Assembly (NCBI GenBank): GCA_946887105.1
Contig: CAMPKJ010000052.1
Coordinates: forward strand, 1 to 24,127
From: an uncultured Acidobacteriota bacterium
GTDB lineage: Bacteria; Acidobacteriota; Thermoanaerobaculia; Gp7-AA8
Reading direction: 5' to 3'
DNA length: 24,127 bases
The notes beneath the pieces were generated by a model. It was not told the DNA's origin. It did no database searches and saw only the letters and a program-made list of their open reading frames with translations. The position numbers and the translations under genes are program-made. Position 1 is the first letter of the stretch; every line of letters begins with the position of its first letter. Below are positions 1 through 7,505 of this stretch, piece by piece.

Positions 1-463
1 GGGAGGAACGGTCACGGGGGCCGGATCGGTGCTCAAGAAAGAGCTGCCGAACCTGATCGTCGCCGCGGTCGAGCCGATCGAGTCGCAAGTGCTCAAAGGC
101 GGCGAGCACAAGCCGCACAAGATCCAGGGCATCGGCGCGGGCATGGTGCCGGCGATCTACGACGCGAACGTCGTCGATCGCGTGATGGATGCGACGTTCG
201 AGGACTCGGTGAACTACGCGCGCCGGCTCGCCAAGGAGGAAGGGATCTTCGTCGGTATCTCCTCCGGTGCGGTGACGTGGGCGGCGATCGAGCTCGCGAA
301 GGAGCTCGGCCCCGGCAAGCGCGTGGTGGCGGTACTGGCCAGCACCGGCGAGCGCTACCTGACCACGGCGCTCTTCGAGTACACGGATCTCGTCAATCAA
401 CCGGCCACGACGCCGCAGATGCTCGCCGAGCAGCAGGCGGCAGCGGCGGCGCAGGCGCCATAA
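1..463 (+). CDS. cysK: Cysteine synthase (O-acetylserine sulfhydrylase) family, 3' part only
   Basis: This PLP-dependent enzyme makes cysteine from O-acetylserine and sulfide in the cytoplasm. The gene enters from the left edge; its frame begins at base 2 and reads GGTVTGAGSVLKKE, the glycine-rich phosphate-binding loop of the family. The remaining family landmarks follow in order: HKIQGIGAG, EGIFVGISSGA and the C-terminal STGERYLTT, close to the usual SxGERYLST. The protein ends in an Ala/Gln-rich tail of about 20 residues beyond the usual end. The PLP lysine lies upstream of the window. Cystathionine beta-synthase shares this fold, so CysK rather than CysM or CBS is a likely but not certain call. 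The next gene starts 1 base after the TAA stop, so the two are probably cotranscribed. Confidence 0.9.
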   Translation, partial: GGTVTGAGSVLKKELPNLIVAAVEPIESQVLKGGEHKPHKIQGIGAGMVPAIYDANVVDRVMDATFEDSVNYARRLAKEEGIFVGISSGAVTWAAIELAKELGPGKRVVAVLASTGERYLTTALFEYTDLVNQPATTPQMLAEQQAAAAAQAP

Positions 464-464
464 C

Positions 465-1076
465 TTGCGGCGCGATTCGAACGTTGCGTGGCTCGCCGCG
501 GCAACGCACATCATCGCCTCGCTTGCGATGCTGTTGTTGCTGCGGCGCGGCCTGCCCGGGTTCGCGGACGAGGAACGTCTCGCGTACATGGCGTCGCACC
601 GGGCGGCGTGGACGACCGGCTGGATGCTCTGGCAGATCGCAGCCGTCTCGCTGCTCGCGTTTTACGGAGTGCTGGCGATGCGTTTCCGCGGCGCGCTGTC
701 GATCGCCGCGATGGCGACTGCCACCGCCGGGCTGGCGATCGACTTCCTCTGCGAGGCGCGCTACATGGGCGTGCTGCCCGACCTGCGCGGCGAGGCCTTC
801 ACGGCACTCGATCGCGAGCTGGAGGTGCTGATCGGCTATGCGGCAAACGGCTTGTACACGGTGGCGCTGGTGCTGCTCGCGATCGCGGGATGGCGTCAGC
901 TGCCGAAGCCCGCGCTGGCGCTCGCGGGACCGGTGGCGGCGAGCGGGTTCGCGCTTGCGCTGGCTTCTCTCGCACACGACGCGCGTCTCGAGCTGATCAC
1001 GTCCGCGATCCTCTTTCCGCTGTTCACGCTCTGGGTGATCGTGGTGGGTCTGTGGCTGCGAAGAAGCGAGTTGTAG
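465..1076 (+). CDS. Six-helix integral membrane protein, unknown function
   Basis: I do not recognise this 203-aa protein. It shows about six hydrophobic segments (roughly residues 8-26, 51-73, 80-95, 121-143, 148-168 and 176-197), so it is an inner-membrane protein with little soluble mass. The start is a TTG at 465, one base after the cysteine synthase stop; no clear Shine-Dalgarno sequence precedes it, and translational coupling to the upstream gene is likely. Its 3' end overlaps the next gene by 25 bases. It has no charged or cysteine motif that suggests a catalytic or metal role. A later start is possible, but it would remove part of the first membrane helix. Confidence 0.75.
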   Translation: MRRDSNVAWLAAATHIIASLAMLLLLRRGLPGFADEERLAYMASHRAAWTTGWMLWQIAAVSLLAFYGVLAMRFRGALSIAAMATATAGLAIDFLCEARYMGVLPDLRGEAFTALDRELEVLIGYAANGLYTVALVLLAIAGWRQLPKPALALAGPVAASGFALALASLAHDARLELITSAILFPLFTLWVIVVGLWLRRSEL

Positions 1077-1876
1077 TCGCGGGCGCGCGCGGCGTGTTCG
1101 GTTCGCTGCTCGTGCACGAGCTGCGCGAGGACTACGACGTGATCGCGACCACTCGCGAAACGCTCGACCTGAACGATGTCGATGCCGGCGGTCGTGCCGC
1201 TCGCGACGCGTTTGCCTTCGTCTGCGCCGCGGGACCGTTCCAGCGGCTCGACCGCCGGATCGTTCGCGCGGTCGTCGAGAGCGGCGCGCACTGGCTGGAC
1301 ATCGCCGATGACGCACGCTGGTTCTTCGATCTCGTCGACGATGCATCACTCGACGCGCTGGCGCGCGAGCGCGCTGTGGTGGTGATGCCGGGGCTGTCGA
1401 CGCTGCCCGCGATCTCGTGCGCGCTGGTGCGCAGCATGGGCGCGCCGGAACGCGTGACGATCACGCTCTACATCGGCAACGACAACGCGAAAGGGGCCGC
1501 GGCGATCGCCAGCGGCTCCGCGTTGCACTCGCCCGATCGCGAGCTGTTGCGTCGCATGGGGATCGACGCCGAAGTGCGCACGCGCTTCGAGATTCCGGGC
1601 GTCTCCCTGGCCATGCGCGCGCTGGCGATGCTGCCGATCGAAGCACGAATGCGCATCGCGAAAGGGATCGCGCGCATCGCGAAGCTCGCACGCTTCGGCA
1701 CGCGCGGCGGGTACGTCGAAGTCCGCGCTGCCGATCGCGTGGAGCGCGTGAACGGCGCCGATCAGCGGCTGGCCATCCTCCCTCTGGTCTTCGCGCTGGA
1801 GCATCTCCCGGAGCCGGGTGTCCACGTGCCGTCCGTCCTCGATGCCGAGCGGCTGCTACAGTTCGTCCGCGAATGA
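1052..1876 (+). CDS. Saccharopine dehydrogenase-like NAD(P)-binding protein
   Basis: The 274-aa product begins with a Rossmann nucleotide-binding fold: KRVVVAGARGVFGSLL fits the GxxGxxG motif right at the N-terminus. It continues with the family pattern in which a residue such as AAGPFQRLD and then HWLDIADD follow the fold, as in saccharopine dehydrogenase-like and trans-acting enoyl reductase-like proteins. The substrate cannot be read from the sequence. I chose the GTG at 1052 because it places the Rossmann motif at residues 5-15; the frame stays open far upstream, but that part is a shadow of the preceding membrane protein. The gene overlaps that protein by 25 bases and the following gene by 4 (ATGA), so all three form one translationally coupled unit. 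Confidence 0.8.
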   Translation: MAAKKRVVVAGARGVFGSLLVHELREDYDVIATTRETLDLNDVDAGGRAARDAFAFVCAAGPFQRLDRRIVRAVVESGAHWLDIADDARWFFDLVDDASLDALARERAVVVMPGLSTLPAISCALVRSMGAPERVTITLYIGNDNAKGAAAIASGSALHSPDRELLRRMGIDAEVRTRFEIPGVSLAMRALAMLPIEARMRIAKGIARIAKLARFGTRGGYVEVRAADRVERVNGADQRLAILPLVFALEHLPEPGVHVPSVLDAERLLQFVRE

Positions 1877-2262
1877 AACGGCGCCGGTTCCATCAGATCG
1901 TCTTCGCACTCGCCGGCGCGTACAACCTGGGATGGGGCGCGTGTTCGGCGCTCGATCCGCAGTGGCTGTTCCGCTACGCCGGCATGCCGCCGCTGAATCA
2001 TCCGGCCATCTTCGCCTGCCTGGGCATGGTCGTGGGCGTGTACGGATTGCTCTACTGGCAGGTCGCGCGAGCGCCCGAGCGCGGCTTCGAGATCGCCGCC
2101 GTGGGATTGCTCGGCAAGGTCCTCGGGCCGCTCGGAATGATGCAGCTGATCGCCACGGGAGCGTGGCCGATGAAGGCCGTCGTGCTCTGCGTGACGAACG
2201 ACTTCATCTGGTGGATTCCGTTCGCGCTCTACCTCCGCGACGTCCGCCGAGGTGCAGCTTGA
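1873..2262 (+). CDS. Small four-helix membrane protein, unknown function
   Basis: This is a 129-aa protein with about four hydrophobic segments (near residues 6-25, 46-62, 72-90 and 95-118) and a basic start, MKRRRFHQ. It begins at the ATGA overlap with the saccharopine-dehydrogenase-like gene and so closes that operon. I recognise no family motif. Its last 59 bases overlap, on the opposite strand, the 3' end of the Spy-like gene at 2204-2602. Both reading frames look real, so the two convergent genes share their ends. Confidence 0.75.
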   Translation: MKRRRFHQIVFALAGAYNLGWGACSALDPQWLFRYAGMPPLNHPAIFACLGMVVGVYGLLYWQVARAPERGFEIAAVGLLGKVLGPLGMMQLIATGAWPMKAVVLCVTNDFIWWIPFALYLRDVRRGAA

Positions 2263-2602
2263 TGCGCTCGAACTTCTTGCGTTGCTCGGGAGTGAGGATG
2301 CGCGTGATCTCGACGTTGGCCTGTTCGATCTCGGCGTGAACGCGCGGGTGCAGGTCCTGCCACATCGCGGTGATGGCGGTGTGATGGCGGCGGATGATCT
2401 GTTCGACCTGCGCGCGCTGCTGATCCGTGAGATCGAGACGGCGGTCGAGGCGGTTCACCATCATCTTCGCCGGAAAGACCGACGGCATGTGCTCGCCGCG
2501 CACGTGCACGACGTGCGTCGCGAACACGCCCACGGCCACGCCGGCGGTGAAGGTCACTACCACGACCAGGATGGCCACGATGGTGGTCTTAGCCGCCGAC
2601 AC
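2204..2602 (-). CDS. Spy/CpxP/CnrX-like membrane-anchored periplasmic protein
   Basis: The 132-aa product has an N-terminal membrane anchor (residues 7-28) followed by a helical domain with the repeated signature of the LTXXQ/metal-resistance family: LDLTDQQR at 56-63 and LTPEQR at 103-108. Family members are periplasmic chaperones (Spy, CpxP) or metal sensors that hold an anti-sigma factor (CnrX). Histidines around residues 30-38 and 73-74 could bind metal, but this is inference. I chose the GTG at 2602, which overlaps the end of the upstream anti-sigma gene by 14 bases; the open frame further upstream lies inside that gene. It is the last gene of a four-gene operon with an ECF sigma factor. 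Its 3' end overlaps the convergent membrane protein gene. Confidence 0.8.
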   Translation of the reverse strand: MSAAKTTIVAILVVVVTFTAGVAVGVFATHVVHVRGEHMPSVFPAKMMVNRLDRRLDLTDQQRAQVEQIIRRHHTAITAMWQDLHPRVHAEIEQANVEITRILTPEQRKKFERIKLHLGGRRGGRARTESTR

Positions 2603-2894
2603 GCCAGGTCTCCCCTCCCACCGTGATCTCGATGGCGGTGTCGGCGATCGACACGTCTTCATTGCTGCGCAGCACGCTCGTTCCGATCGCGGCGACGAGC
2701 GCCAGCGTCGCGGCGGTCGCGATCAGCGGCCGGAACCACGCGGCCAGCAGGTCGGCCACCGTTGGTTGGACAACCGGTTCGGCGATGCGCGTGTGAATGC
2801 GCGCGCGCATCCGCGCCAGCGCGACGTCATCCGGCTCATGCCGCAGCGTGCGTGCGTCCTCGCGCAGGCGCTGAAAAAAAGGGTCGTCAGTCAT
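2589..2894 (-). CDS. Membrane anti-sigma factor candidate, no zinc finger
   Basis: This 101-aa protein has an amphipathic cytosolic N-terminal half (MTDDPFFQRLREDART onwards), one membrane segment near residues 56-77 and a short periplasmic tail. Its size, topology and position directly after the ECF sigma gene, with an 8-base overlap, point to an anti-sigma factor. It has no cysteine, so it is not a ZAS-type zinc-finger anti-sigma factor; a short single-pass anti-sigma of the CnrY kind is a closer comparison. The role is inferred from context rather than from a recognised domain. A Spy/CpxP-like gene follows with a 14-base overlap, and another precedes the sigma gene. Confidence 0.65.
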   Translation of the reverse strand: MTDDPFFQRLREDARTLRHEPDDVALARMRARIHTRIAEPVVQPTVADLLAAWFRPLIATAATLALVAAIGTSVLRSNEDVSIADTAIEITVGGETWRVGG

Positions 2895-3450
2895 CAGCCT
2901 CTCCGTAAAGATCCGACAGCTTCTCGCGCAGTTTCTTTCTGGCCAGTGAAAGGTGCGAGCGCACCGTTCCTTCGCTGAGCCCGGTCATGGCTGCGATCTG
3001 CTGATGGTCGAACTCCTCGACCAGGTGCAGTCGCGCCACGATGCGCTGCATCTCCGGCAGCTCTTCGATCGCGGCGTCGATGCGCTGCGCGATCTCGTTG
3101 GTCATGGCCGGAAGCGTTGCGTCGTCGCGGCGTGCGGCCGGCTCCGTCTCCAGGATCGGCTCGTGCGGGAACCTGGTGCGGTGCTTTCTCGTGTCGAGGG
3201 CGGCATTCGTGACGATGCGGTAGATCCATGGGCCGAACGACTGGCCGGCCCGGAACCTGCCGATGTTCTGATACGCCTTCACGAACGCCTCCTGCGCGAG
3301 GTCTTCGGCGTCGTGCGGGTTGCGCACGACGCCCCAGGCGATGGACACCACCCGCCGCAGGTATTTCGACACCAGGTAGTCGTAGGCACCGGCGTCGCCC
3401 TGCTGCACGCGCGCGATGGCGCGGGTCTCGAGTGGGTCCTCATCGCTCAC
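2887..3450 (-). CDS. ECF RNA polymerase sigma factor
   Basis: The 187-aa protein has both ECF domains. Sigma2 covers roughly residues 23-95, with NPHDAEDLAQEAFVKAY for core and -10 recognition and FGPWIYRIVTNAALD at its end. Sigma4 covers roughly 130-180, with ELPEMQRIVARLHLVEEF and the helix-turn-helix QQIAAMTGLSEGTVRSHLSLARKKL. A GTG start at 3450 lies 3 bases after the stop of the upstream Spy-like gene, with GAGAG just before it. It overlaps the anti-sigma candidate by 8 bases. The flanking Spy/CpxP-like genes suggest that the signal is metal or periplasmic protein stress, as in the CnrXYH system; that is inference from gene order. Confidence 0.92.
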   Translation of the reverse strand: MSDEDPLETRAIARVQQGDAGAYDYLVSKYLRRVVSIAWGVVRNPHDAEDLAQEAFVKAYQNIGRFRAGQSFGPWIYRIVTNAALDTRKHRTRFPHEPILETEPAARRDDATLPAMTNEIAQRIDAAIEELPEMQRIVARLHLVEEFDHQQIAAMTGLSEGTVRSHLSLARKKLREKLSDLYGEADD

Positions 3451-3453
3451 CTC

Positions 3454-3939
3454 TCAGTGTCCGCGATTCTCCCACCGCTTGCCGTGCTCGGCGAGGTGCA
3501 GTGCGAGCTTGGTGCGCTGCTCGGGCGTGAGCACGTTCAGCGCCTTCGATGCGGCCACGAGCAGGTTCGACTTCAGCGCCTTCTCGGCCGAAGCCTGCTG
3601 ATCGAGGATCGCCTGCGCGCCGGCGACGTCGTTCGGATTGGTGAGCAGCGTCGTGGCCACGGACTTCAGCGTGCCGTGCACCTGATCGCGATATTGCGCG
3701 TTCTGCTCGCGCGTCTCCTTGACGATGGCCTTCAGCTGGTCCATCTGCGCGTCGCTGAGGTCGAGCTCACTCTTGGCGTGCGCGAGATGCCCGAGGAAGG
3801 CCATGCCGTGCATGCCCTGTCCGCGTTCATGTCCGCGTCCATGCCCGCGTCCGTGTCCCGGGCCGGCATAGAGGAAAGGGACCGCGGCCACGGCGGCCAC
3901 GATGACGGTGATGAGGATCAGTCGTTTTCTCACGTTCAT
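3454..3939 (-). CDS. Spy/CpxP-family periplasmic protein with His/Gly-rich segment
   Basis: This protein has a signal peptide (about residues 1-25), then a His/Gly/Arg-rich stretch built on GHGRG repeats (27-46), then the two LTXXQ-type segments LDLSDAQ (59-65) and LTPEQR (137-142) joined by helices. It is therefore an exported Spy/CpxP-like chaperone or metal sensor, and the histidine-rich stretch is a plausible metal-binding region. It is first in the operon with the ECF sigma factor. The start is uncertain: AAGGAG at 3942-3947 lies only 2 nt from the ATG at 3939 but 8 nt from the in-frame GTG at 3933, so initiation at the GTG may be the real one and would shorten the protein by two residues. 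Confidence 0.87.
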   Translation of the reverse strand: MNVRKRLILITVIVAAVAAVPFLYAGPGHGRGHGRGHERGQGMHGMAFLGHLAHAKSELDLSDAQMDQLKAIVKETREQNAQYRDQVHGTLKSVATTLLTNPNDVAGAQAILDQQASAEKALKSNLLVAASKALNVLTPEQRTKLALHLAEHGKRWENRGH

Positions 3940-3941
3940 AT

Positions 3942-3947
3942 CTCCTT
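3942..3947 (-). promoter_or_regulatory. Shine-Dalgarno AAGGAG that favours a GTG start
   Basis: AAGGAG reads on the minus strand upstream of the Spy-like gene. Spacing is 2 nt to the ATG at 3939 and 8 nt to the GTG at 3933, and the second is the normal ribosome spacing. Confidence 0.6.
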
Positions 3948-3977
3948 GTCGTGCATTACGACTGAGAGACGCAGCCG

Positions 3978-4008
3978 TTGAATGGCCCGTTTACCTGCAC
4001 CGTATAAT
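3978..4008 (+). promoter_or_regulatory. Probable sigma70-type promoter for the exported protein at 4020
   Basis: TTGAAT at 3978-3983 and a perfect TATAAT at 4003-4008 are separated by 19 nt. The start codon at 4020 lies only 11 nt after the -10 element, which leaves a leader of roughly 5 nt and no room for a Shine-Dalgarno sequence. Confidence 0.6.
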
Positions 4009-4019
4009 CGCCGTCATTC

Positions 4020-5312
4020 ATGCGATCCCGGGTGCTCCTCACAGCGATTTTGAGTTTCGCCGCCATGCCTGCGACCCCCCAGCCGGCGCTGGTCTGTCCG
4101 ACGTCACCGGCCGGCGGAGCGTGCAGCGCGTATCACTATCACGTACAGCTCTACCGCCCCGACACGAAGTCGTTCGTCGAAGTCTCGGGCGGGAACCAGT
4201 TCGCGACGCCGGTGGCGTGCGATCGCGCGCGCGACGTGCAGGTGGCGGCGAACGCGAAGGTGGTCGAGTACTTCCGCGTCACGCGCGAGCAGCGGCAATA
4301 CGAGCCCGATCGCATCGGGCCGTGTCACTGCGACATGACCGTCGATCGCACGGCGCCGAACTATCTGACCGATCTGCAGCGCACGGCGCAGTTGCGCGCG
4401 GCCGAGGAAGCGCGGCTGCGCGTCCGCGAGAAGCTACTCGACAACAAACTCACGAGTGCGTCGGAGATCGTGCAGTCGCTCTGGACCGATCCGCCGCTGA
4501 CGCCGCTGCTGGCCGCGCCGAAACTTGCGCCGCTGCCGCAAGCGGGACCGGCGTCCATCCTGACCGCGACCGAGGATCTCCGCTCGACCAACACCGTCGA
4601 CACGACCAGGCCGACCGTGGCCGCGCTCGACCTGCCGCTGGTCGACGTCATGGCCCCGCCGCCGGCGCCGGAACCGCCGCCATCCGCGGCCGGAACGCCG
4701 GAGCCTGCCGGGAGCGAGATCGACGCGCTGCCGGAGCCTCCGACCGAGGAAGTCGCCGTCGCCGCGCCGGTTGAGCCGGAGACGCACACGAACGAGGCGG
4801 TCATCGCCAGCACCGTGCCCGAGGAAGACATCGTCTCGGCCGAGGAGACCGCGGAGCGCTTCGTCAGCTACGAAACGCAGCGCATCCAGAACGTCCTTCG
4901 CGCCGCCGGCGCCATCGGCGACGAGAACGTGAAATCGAAGATCTTCGAGGCGTGCATGCAGCGCATCCAGCTGCTCTCGAACCTGCGCCTGCTCATCGAA
5001 GGCTCCGGCATGCGCAGCCGGCTGGCCGCCGCCGCGCGCGACGCGCAGGGCGAGAGCGAACGGATGGCGGTGATCGCGCGGCTCTTCGGCGAGCGCATTC
5101 GCCCGCATTGGGCGCCGAAGGATGCGGCCGACGTCGTGTTCGAGATCGATCCCGCCATCGCTGCCGAACCGGAGCGCGCGCTGCGCGACACGACCGGCGG
5201 GGTGAGCACGGACCAGAAGAAGCAGGCGCTGTATCTCGTGCTCGCGCAGACGCAGCCGACCGAGGATCAGCGGCTGTGGCTGTCGAGCATCGTGGAAGGA
5301 TTCCTGCGATGA
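4020..5312 (+). CDS. Exported protein with proline-rich linker, unknown function
   Basis: The 430-aa product has a signal peptide (residues 1 to about 20) and an N-terminal domain with several cysteines (for example in ALVCPTSPAGGACSAYHYH and GPCHCDM). A coiled-coil-like Arg/Glu-rich segment follows near 120-145. A long Pro/Ala/Glu-rich linker spans roughly 205-265, and a helical C-terminal domain runs from about 275. I do not recognise the family. The cysteines could form disulfides in the periplasm. The ATG at 4020 follows a TATAAT by 11 nt and has no Shine-Dalgarno sequence. The gene overlaps the TPR/zinc-ribbon gene by 4 bases (ATGA), so the two products probably act together in the envelope. 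Confidence 0.8.
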   Translation: MRSRVLLTAILSFAAMPATPQPALVCPTSPAGGACSAYHYHVQLYRPDTKSFVEVSGGNQFATPVACDRARDVQVAANAKVVEYFRVTREQRQYEPDRIGPCHCDMTVDRTAPNYLTDLQRTAQLRAAEEARLRVREKLLDNKLTSASEIVQSLWTDPPLTPLLAAPKLAPLPQAGPASILTATEDLRSTNTVDTTRPTVAALDLPLVDVMAPPPAPEPPPSAAGTPEPAGSEIDALPEPPTEEVAVAAPVEPETHTNEAVIASTVPEEDIVSAEETAERFVSYETQRIQNVLRAAGAIGDENVKSKIFEACMQRIQLLSNLRLLIEGSGMRSRLAAAARDAQGESERMAVIARLFGERIRPHWAPKDAADVVFEIDPAIAAEPERALRDTTGGVSTDQKKQALYLVLAQTQPTEDQRLWLSSIVEGFLR

Positions 5313-6955
5313 AGAAACTGATTGCCGCGCTGCTGATCGCGTTGTCGGTGCATGCGCAGGAGACTCCGGCGCCGAATCCGGCGGTGGAGGAAGAGTTCAC
5401 CAAGGCGGTGTTCTTCGGAAAGAAATTCGCCGACCTCGCCGACTACGCATCCGCGTACGACAACCTCGCCAAGGCCGATGCGCTGAAGCCGGATCAGCCG
5501 GCGGTGCTGTACAACATGGGCGTCGTCCTCGCGCGCGCGGGGCGCTATTCCGAGGCGCAGGTGAAGGTCGACCGGTACCTGCAGCTCTTCCCGGACGGAC
5601 CCGAGAAAGCGAACATGAGCAAGCTGCAGCTCGAGCTGCAGTTCCAGCGCGAGCTGCAGAAGAAGCGTCAGCTCGATCAGGAGTACTCGGATCTCTTCAA
5701 TCGCGCGAAGTTCGTCTATGGCCGGGCCGAGCTGCCGGAGGCGCTGCGCCTCTACGAACAGGCCGAGCAGCTGCGTCCGAATGACGCCGCGCCGGTGTAC
5801 AACCAGGCCCTGATCCACGAAAAGCTCGGCGATTACGGCAAAGCCATCGAGCGCTACAGGCGCTACACGCAGCTGGAGAACGACCCGCGGCTGAAGCAGA
5901 GCGTCGACGAGCGTGTGTACGACCTGCAGCGCGAAGTGGACGACATGCAGCACAAGCTGGTCTGCTCGTTCTGCGGACACAAGCTGCCGAACGGTGCGAC
6001 GTGGTGCGAGCGCTGCTGGCATGGGCCGTACCTCACCAGCGCGCCGGCCTGGAGCTCGCGGCCGTGCATCGACGGCGCATCGGCGACGCGCGCGACGTAC
6101 TTCGCCGACGACCGTTTCCATCGCAACGACATCCTGCCGTGCATGTTCAAGGACGGGACGATGCGCGAGGCGCTGCGCTACACGCCCGCCAAGCAGCGCG
6201 CCATCCAGGATGCGCGGCGCGCGGAGGGCTGGACGTATTCAGGCGACGTGCTGCAGGGCTGGAAGGACAAACAGGGCAATGAGATCAAGTACGTGCAGGG
6301 TCTGCAGTATCTCGAGAAGATCGCGTCCACCATCGGCGGCGAGATCCTGAATTACAGCGCGCACGCGGCCGGCGAGGGCGTGTTCCTGCTCGATCGCGAA
6401 GACATCCTCATCGACAACCAGCGCTACATGAATCGCTATGTGTTCGACGCGAACGGCCGCATCGCGCAGCAGCACGTCGAGTACCAGAACACCGCGGCCT
6501 GCAATCACATCGTGGTCATGAGCGCCGACTTCGCGTACGCGAACGATGTGCTGGCTTCGGTGAACCTCCACGGCGGCGTGGAAGGCTTTCCGGCGGAAGG
6601 CAAACCGAAGACCGACTGGTCCGCCGCGGTTTCGTATTCGTACGATGACAAGGGCCGCGTGGCGAAGGAAGAGCTGGCCGTGACGTCGTTCACCAAGACC
6701 TACGAACAGAGGCCGGTGGGTGCTTTGCGCGATGACGTCAGCCGGCTTTATCCCTCGATGCGCGCCAAGCGTCCGATCGAGAACGTGAATCGCTTCGGCG
6801 ATCTCTGCGCCACGTCAGGCACGCTCAATCTCGGCAATGCCGTCGACTTGCGTCCGTTCTATGTCATGTCGCCGAATCTCGGGATTGCGCTGCAGAACGG
6901 GATCAACAAGGCGGTGGTGACGTTCACGTATCCGGACAGCTACACCGTCAAGTGA
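5309..6955 (+). CDS. Exported TPR protein with a zinc ribbon
   Basis: This 548-aa protein has a short signal peptide (MKKLIAALLIALSVHAQ). TPR-like helices follow at about residues 45-95 (DNLAKADALKPDQPAVLYNMG) and 135-190 (EALRLYEQAEQLRPNDAAPVYN). A four-cysteine zinc-ribbon motif then appears as C219-x2-C222 and C233-x2-C236. The remaining ~310 residues form a domain I do not recognise, with YD-like strands such as RYVFDANGRIAQQHVEY and SYSYDDKGRVAKEE. A zinc ribbon behind an export signal is unusual, because such ribbons are mostly cytoplasmic. The start overlaps the previous gene by 4 bases. The 3' end overlaps the convergent YdeI/OmdA-like gene by 8 bases. Confidence 0.8.
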   Translation: MKKLIAALLIALSVHAQETPAPNPAVEEEFTKAVFFGKKFADLADYASAYDNLAKADALKPDQPAVLYNMGVVLARAGRYSEAQVKVDRYLQLFPDGPEKANMSKLQLELQFQRELQKKRQLDQEYSDLFNRAKFVYGRAELPEALRLYEQAEQLRPNDAAPVYNQALIHEKLGDYGKAIERYRRYTQLENDPRLKQSVDERVYDLQREVDDMQHKLVCSFCGHKLPNGATWCERCWHGPYLTSAPAWSSRPCIDGASATRATYFADDRFHRNDILPCMFKDGTMREALRYTPAKQRAIQDARRAEGWTYSGDVLQGWKDKQGNEIKYVQGLQYLEKIASTIGGEILNYSAHAAGEGVFLLDREDILIDNQRYMNRYVFDANGRIAQQHVEYQNTAACNHIVVMSADFAYANDVLASVNLHGGVEGFPAEGKPKTDWSAAVSYSYDDKGRVAKEELAVTSFTKTYEQRPVGALRDDVSRLYPSMRAKRPIENVNRFGDLCATSGTLNLGNAVDLRPFYVMSPNLGIALQNGINKAVVTFTYPDSYTVK

Positions 6956-7505
6956 TCCGCCGCCCCTCCGCGCTCGCGGCGATCAACTGCTCGAGCCGTT
7001 TCTCTTTCGTCTCTTCTCGTTTCGCGCTGATCACCCACCAGCTCAGCGTGCGTTTGTAATACGGCGGCTGCGCTTCCCAGAACGTCCATGCGGCATTGTT
7101 GGCGCGGAAGCGCTTCTCCATCGCCGGAGGGAGTTGCGCTTCTTTCCGTTCGTACGAATAGCCTTCTGCCTGTGAAGCGCCGCGCTTCTCGAAGATCGCC
7201 AGGCCTTCCGGTTTCATCCGGCCGAGCTTCGTCAGCTCGCCGACGCGCCCGATGTTCACCGCGCTCCATTTGCTTCTGGCCTGGCGCGGCGTGAAGCGGA
7301 TCGTGTAGCTGATCTCGTCGATGCTTTTGCGGATCCCGTCGATCCAGCCGTAGCAGAGCGCCTCGTCGACCGACTCCGGCCAGGTGATGCTCTTCCGGCC
7401 CGACTCTTTTTTGTAGAAGCCGACCAGCAACTCCTTCTGCGTCGCATGGTGTTTCTCGAGCCACGCGCGAAACGCCTCGGGCGTGGCAAAGAAACGCGGC
7501 TTCAT
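6948..7505 (-). CDS. YdeI/OmpD-associated (OmdA-like) family protein
   Basis: The 185-aa product matches the YdeI/OmdA family: FATPEAFRAWLEKHHATQKELLVGFYKK at the start, the signature SVDEALCYGWIDG, then TIRFTPRQARSKWSAVN, and an acidic/basic helical C-terminal region with AMEKRFRANNAAWTFWEAQPPYYKR. The family is linked to envelope stress and peptide or bacteriocin tolerance in other bacteria, but its biochemical role is unclear. I chose the ATG at 7505 because it follows GAGGAAGAA and forms an ATGA overlap with the CDF exporter stop. The open frame extends 15 codons further into the CDF gene. It is cotranscribed with that exporter. Confidence 0.85.
   Translation of the reverse strand: MKPRFFATPEAFRAWLEKHHATQKELLVGFYKKESGRKSITWPESVDEALCYGWIDGIRKSIDEISYTIRFTPRQARSKWSAVNIGRVGELTKLGRMKPEGLAIFEKRGASQAEGYSYERKEAQLPPAMEKRFRANNAAWTFWEAQPPYYKRTLSWWVISAKREETKEKRLEQLIAASAEGRRIT

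Noticed and set aside
393..1349. Minus-strand frame of 318 codons
   Set aside because: Arg-rich shadow of three real plus-strand genes, with no recognisable motif.
2953..3981. Plus-strand frame of 342 codons
   Set aside because: Antisense to the sigma factor and Spy-like genes, whose families are clear.
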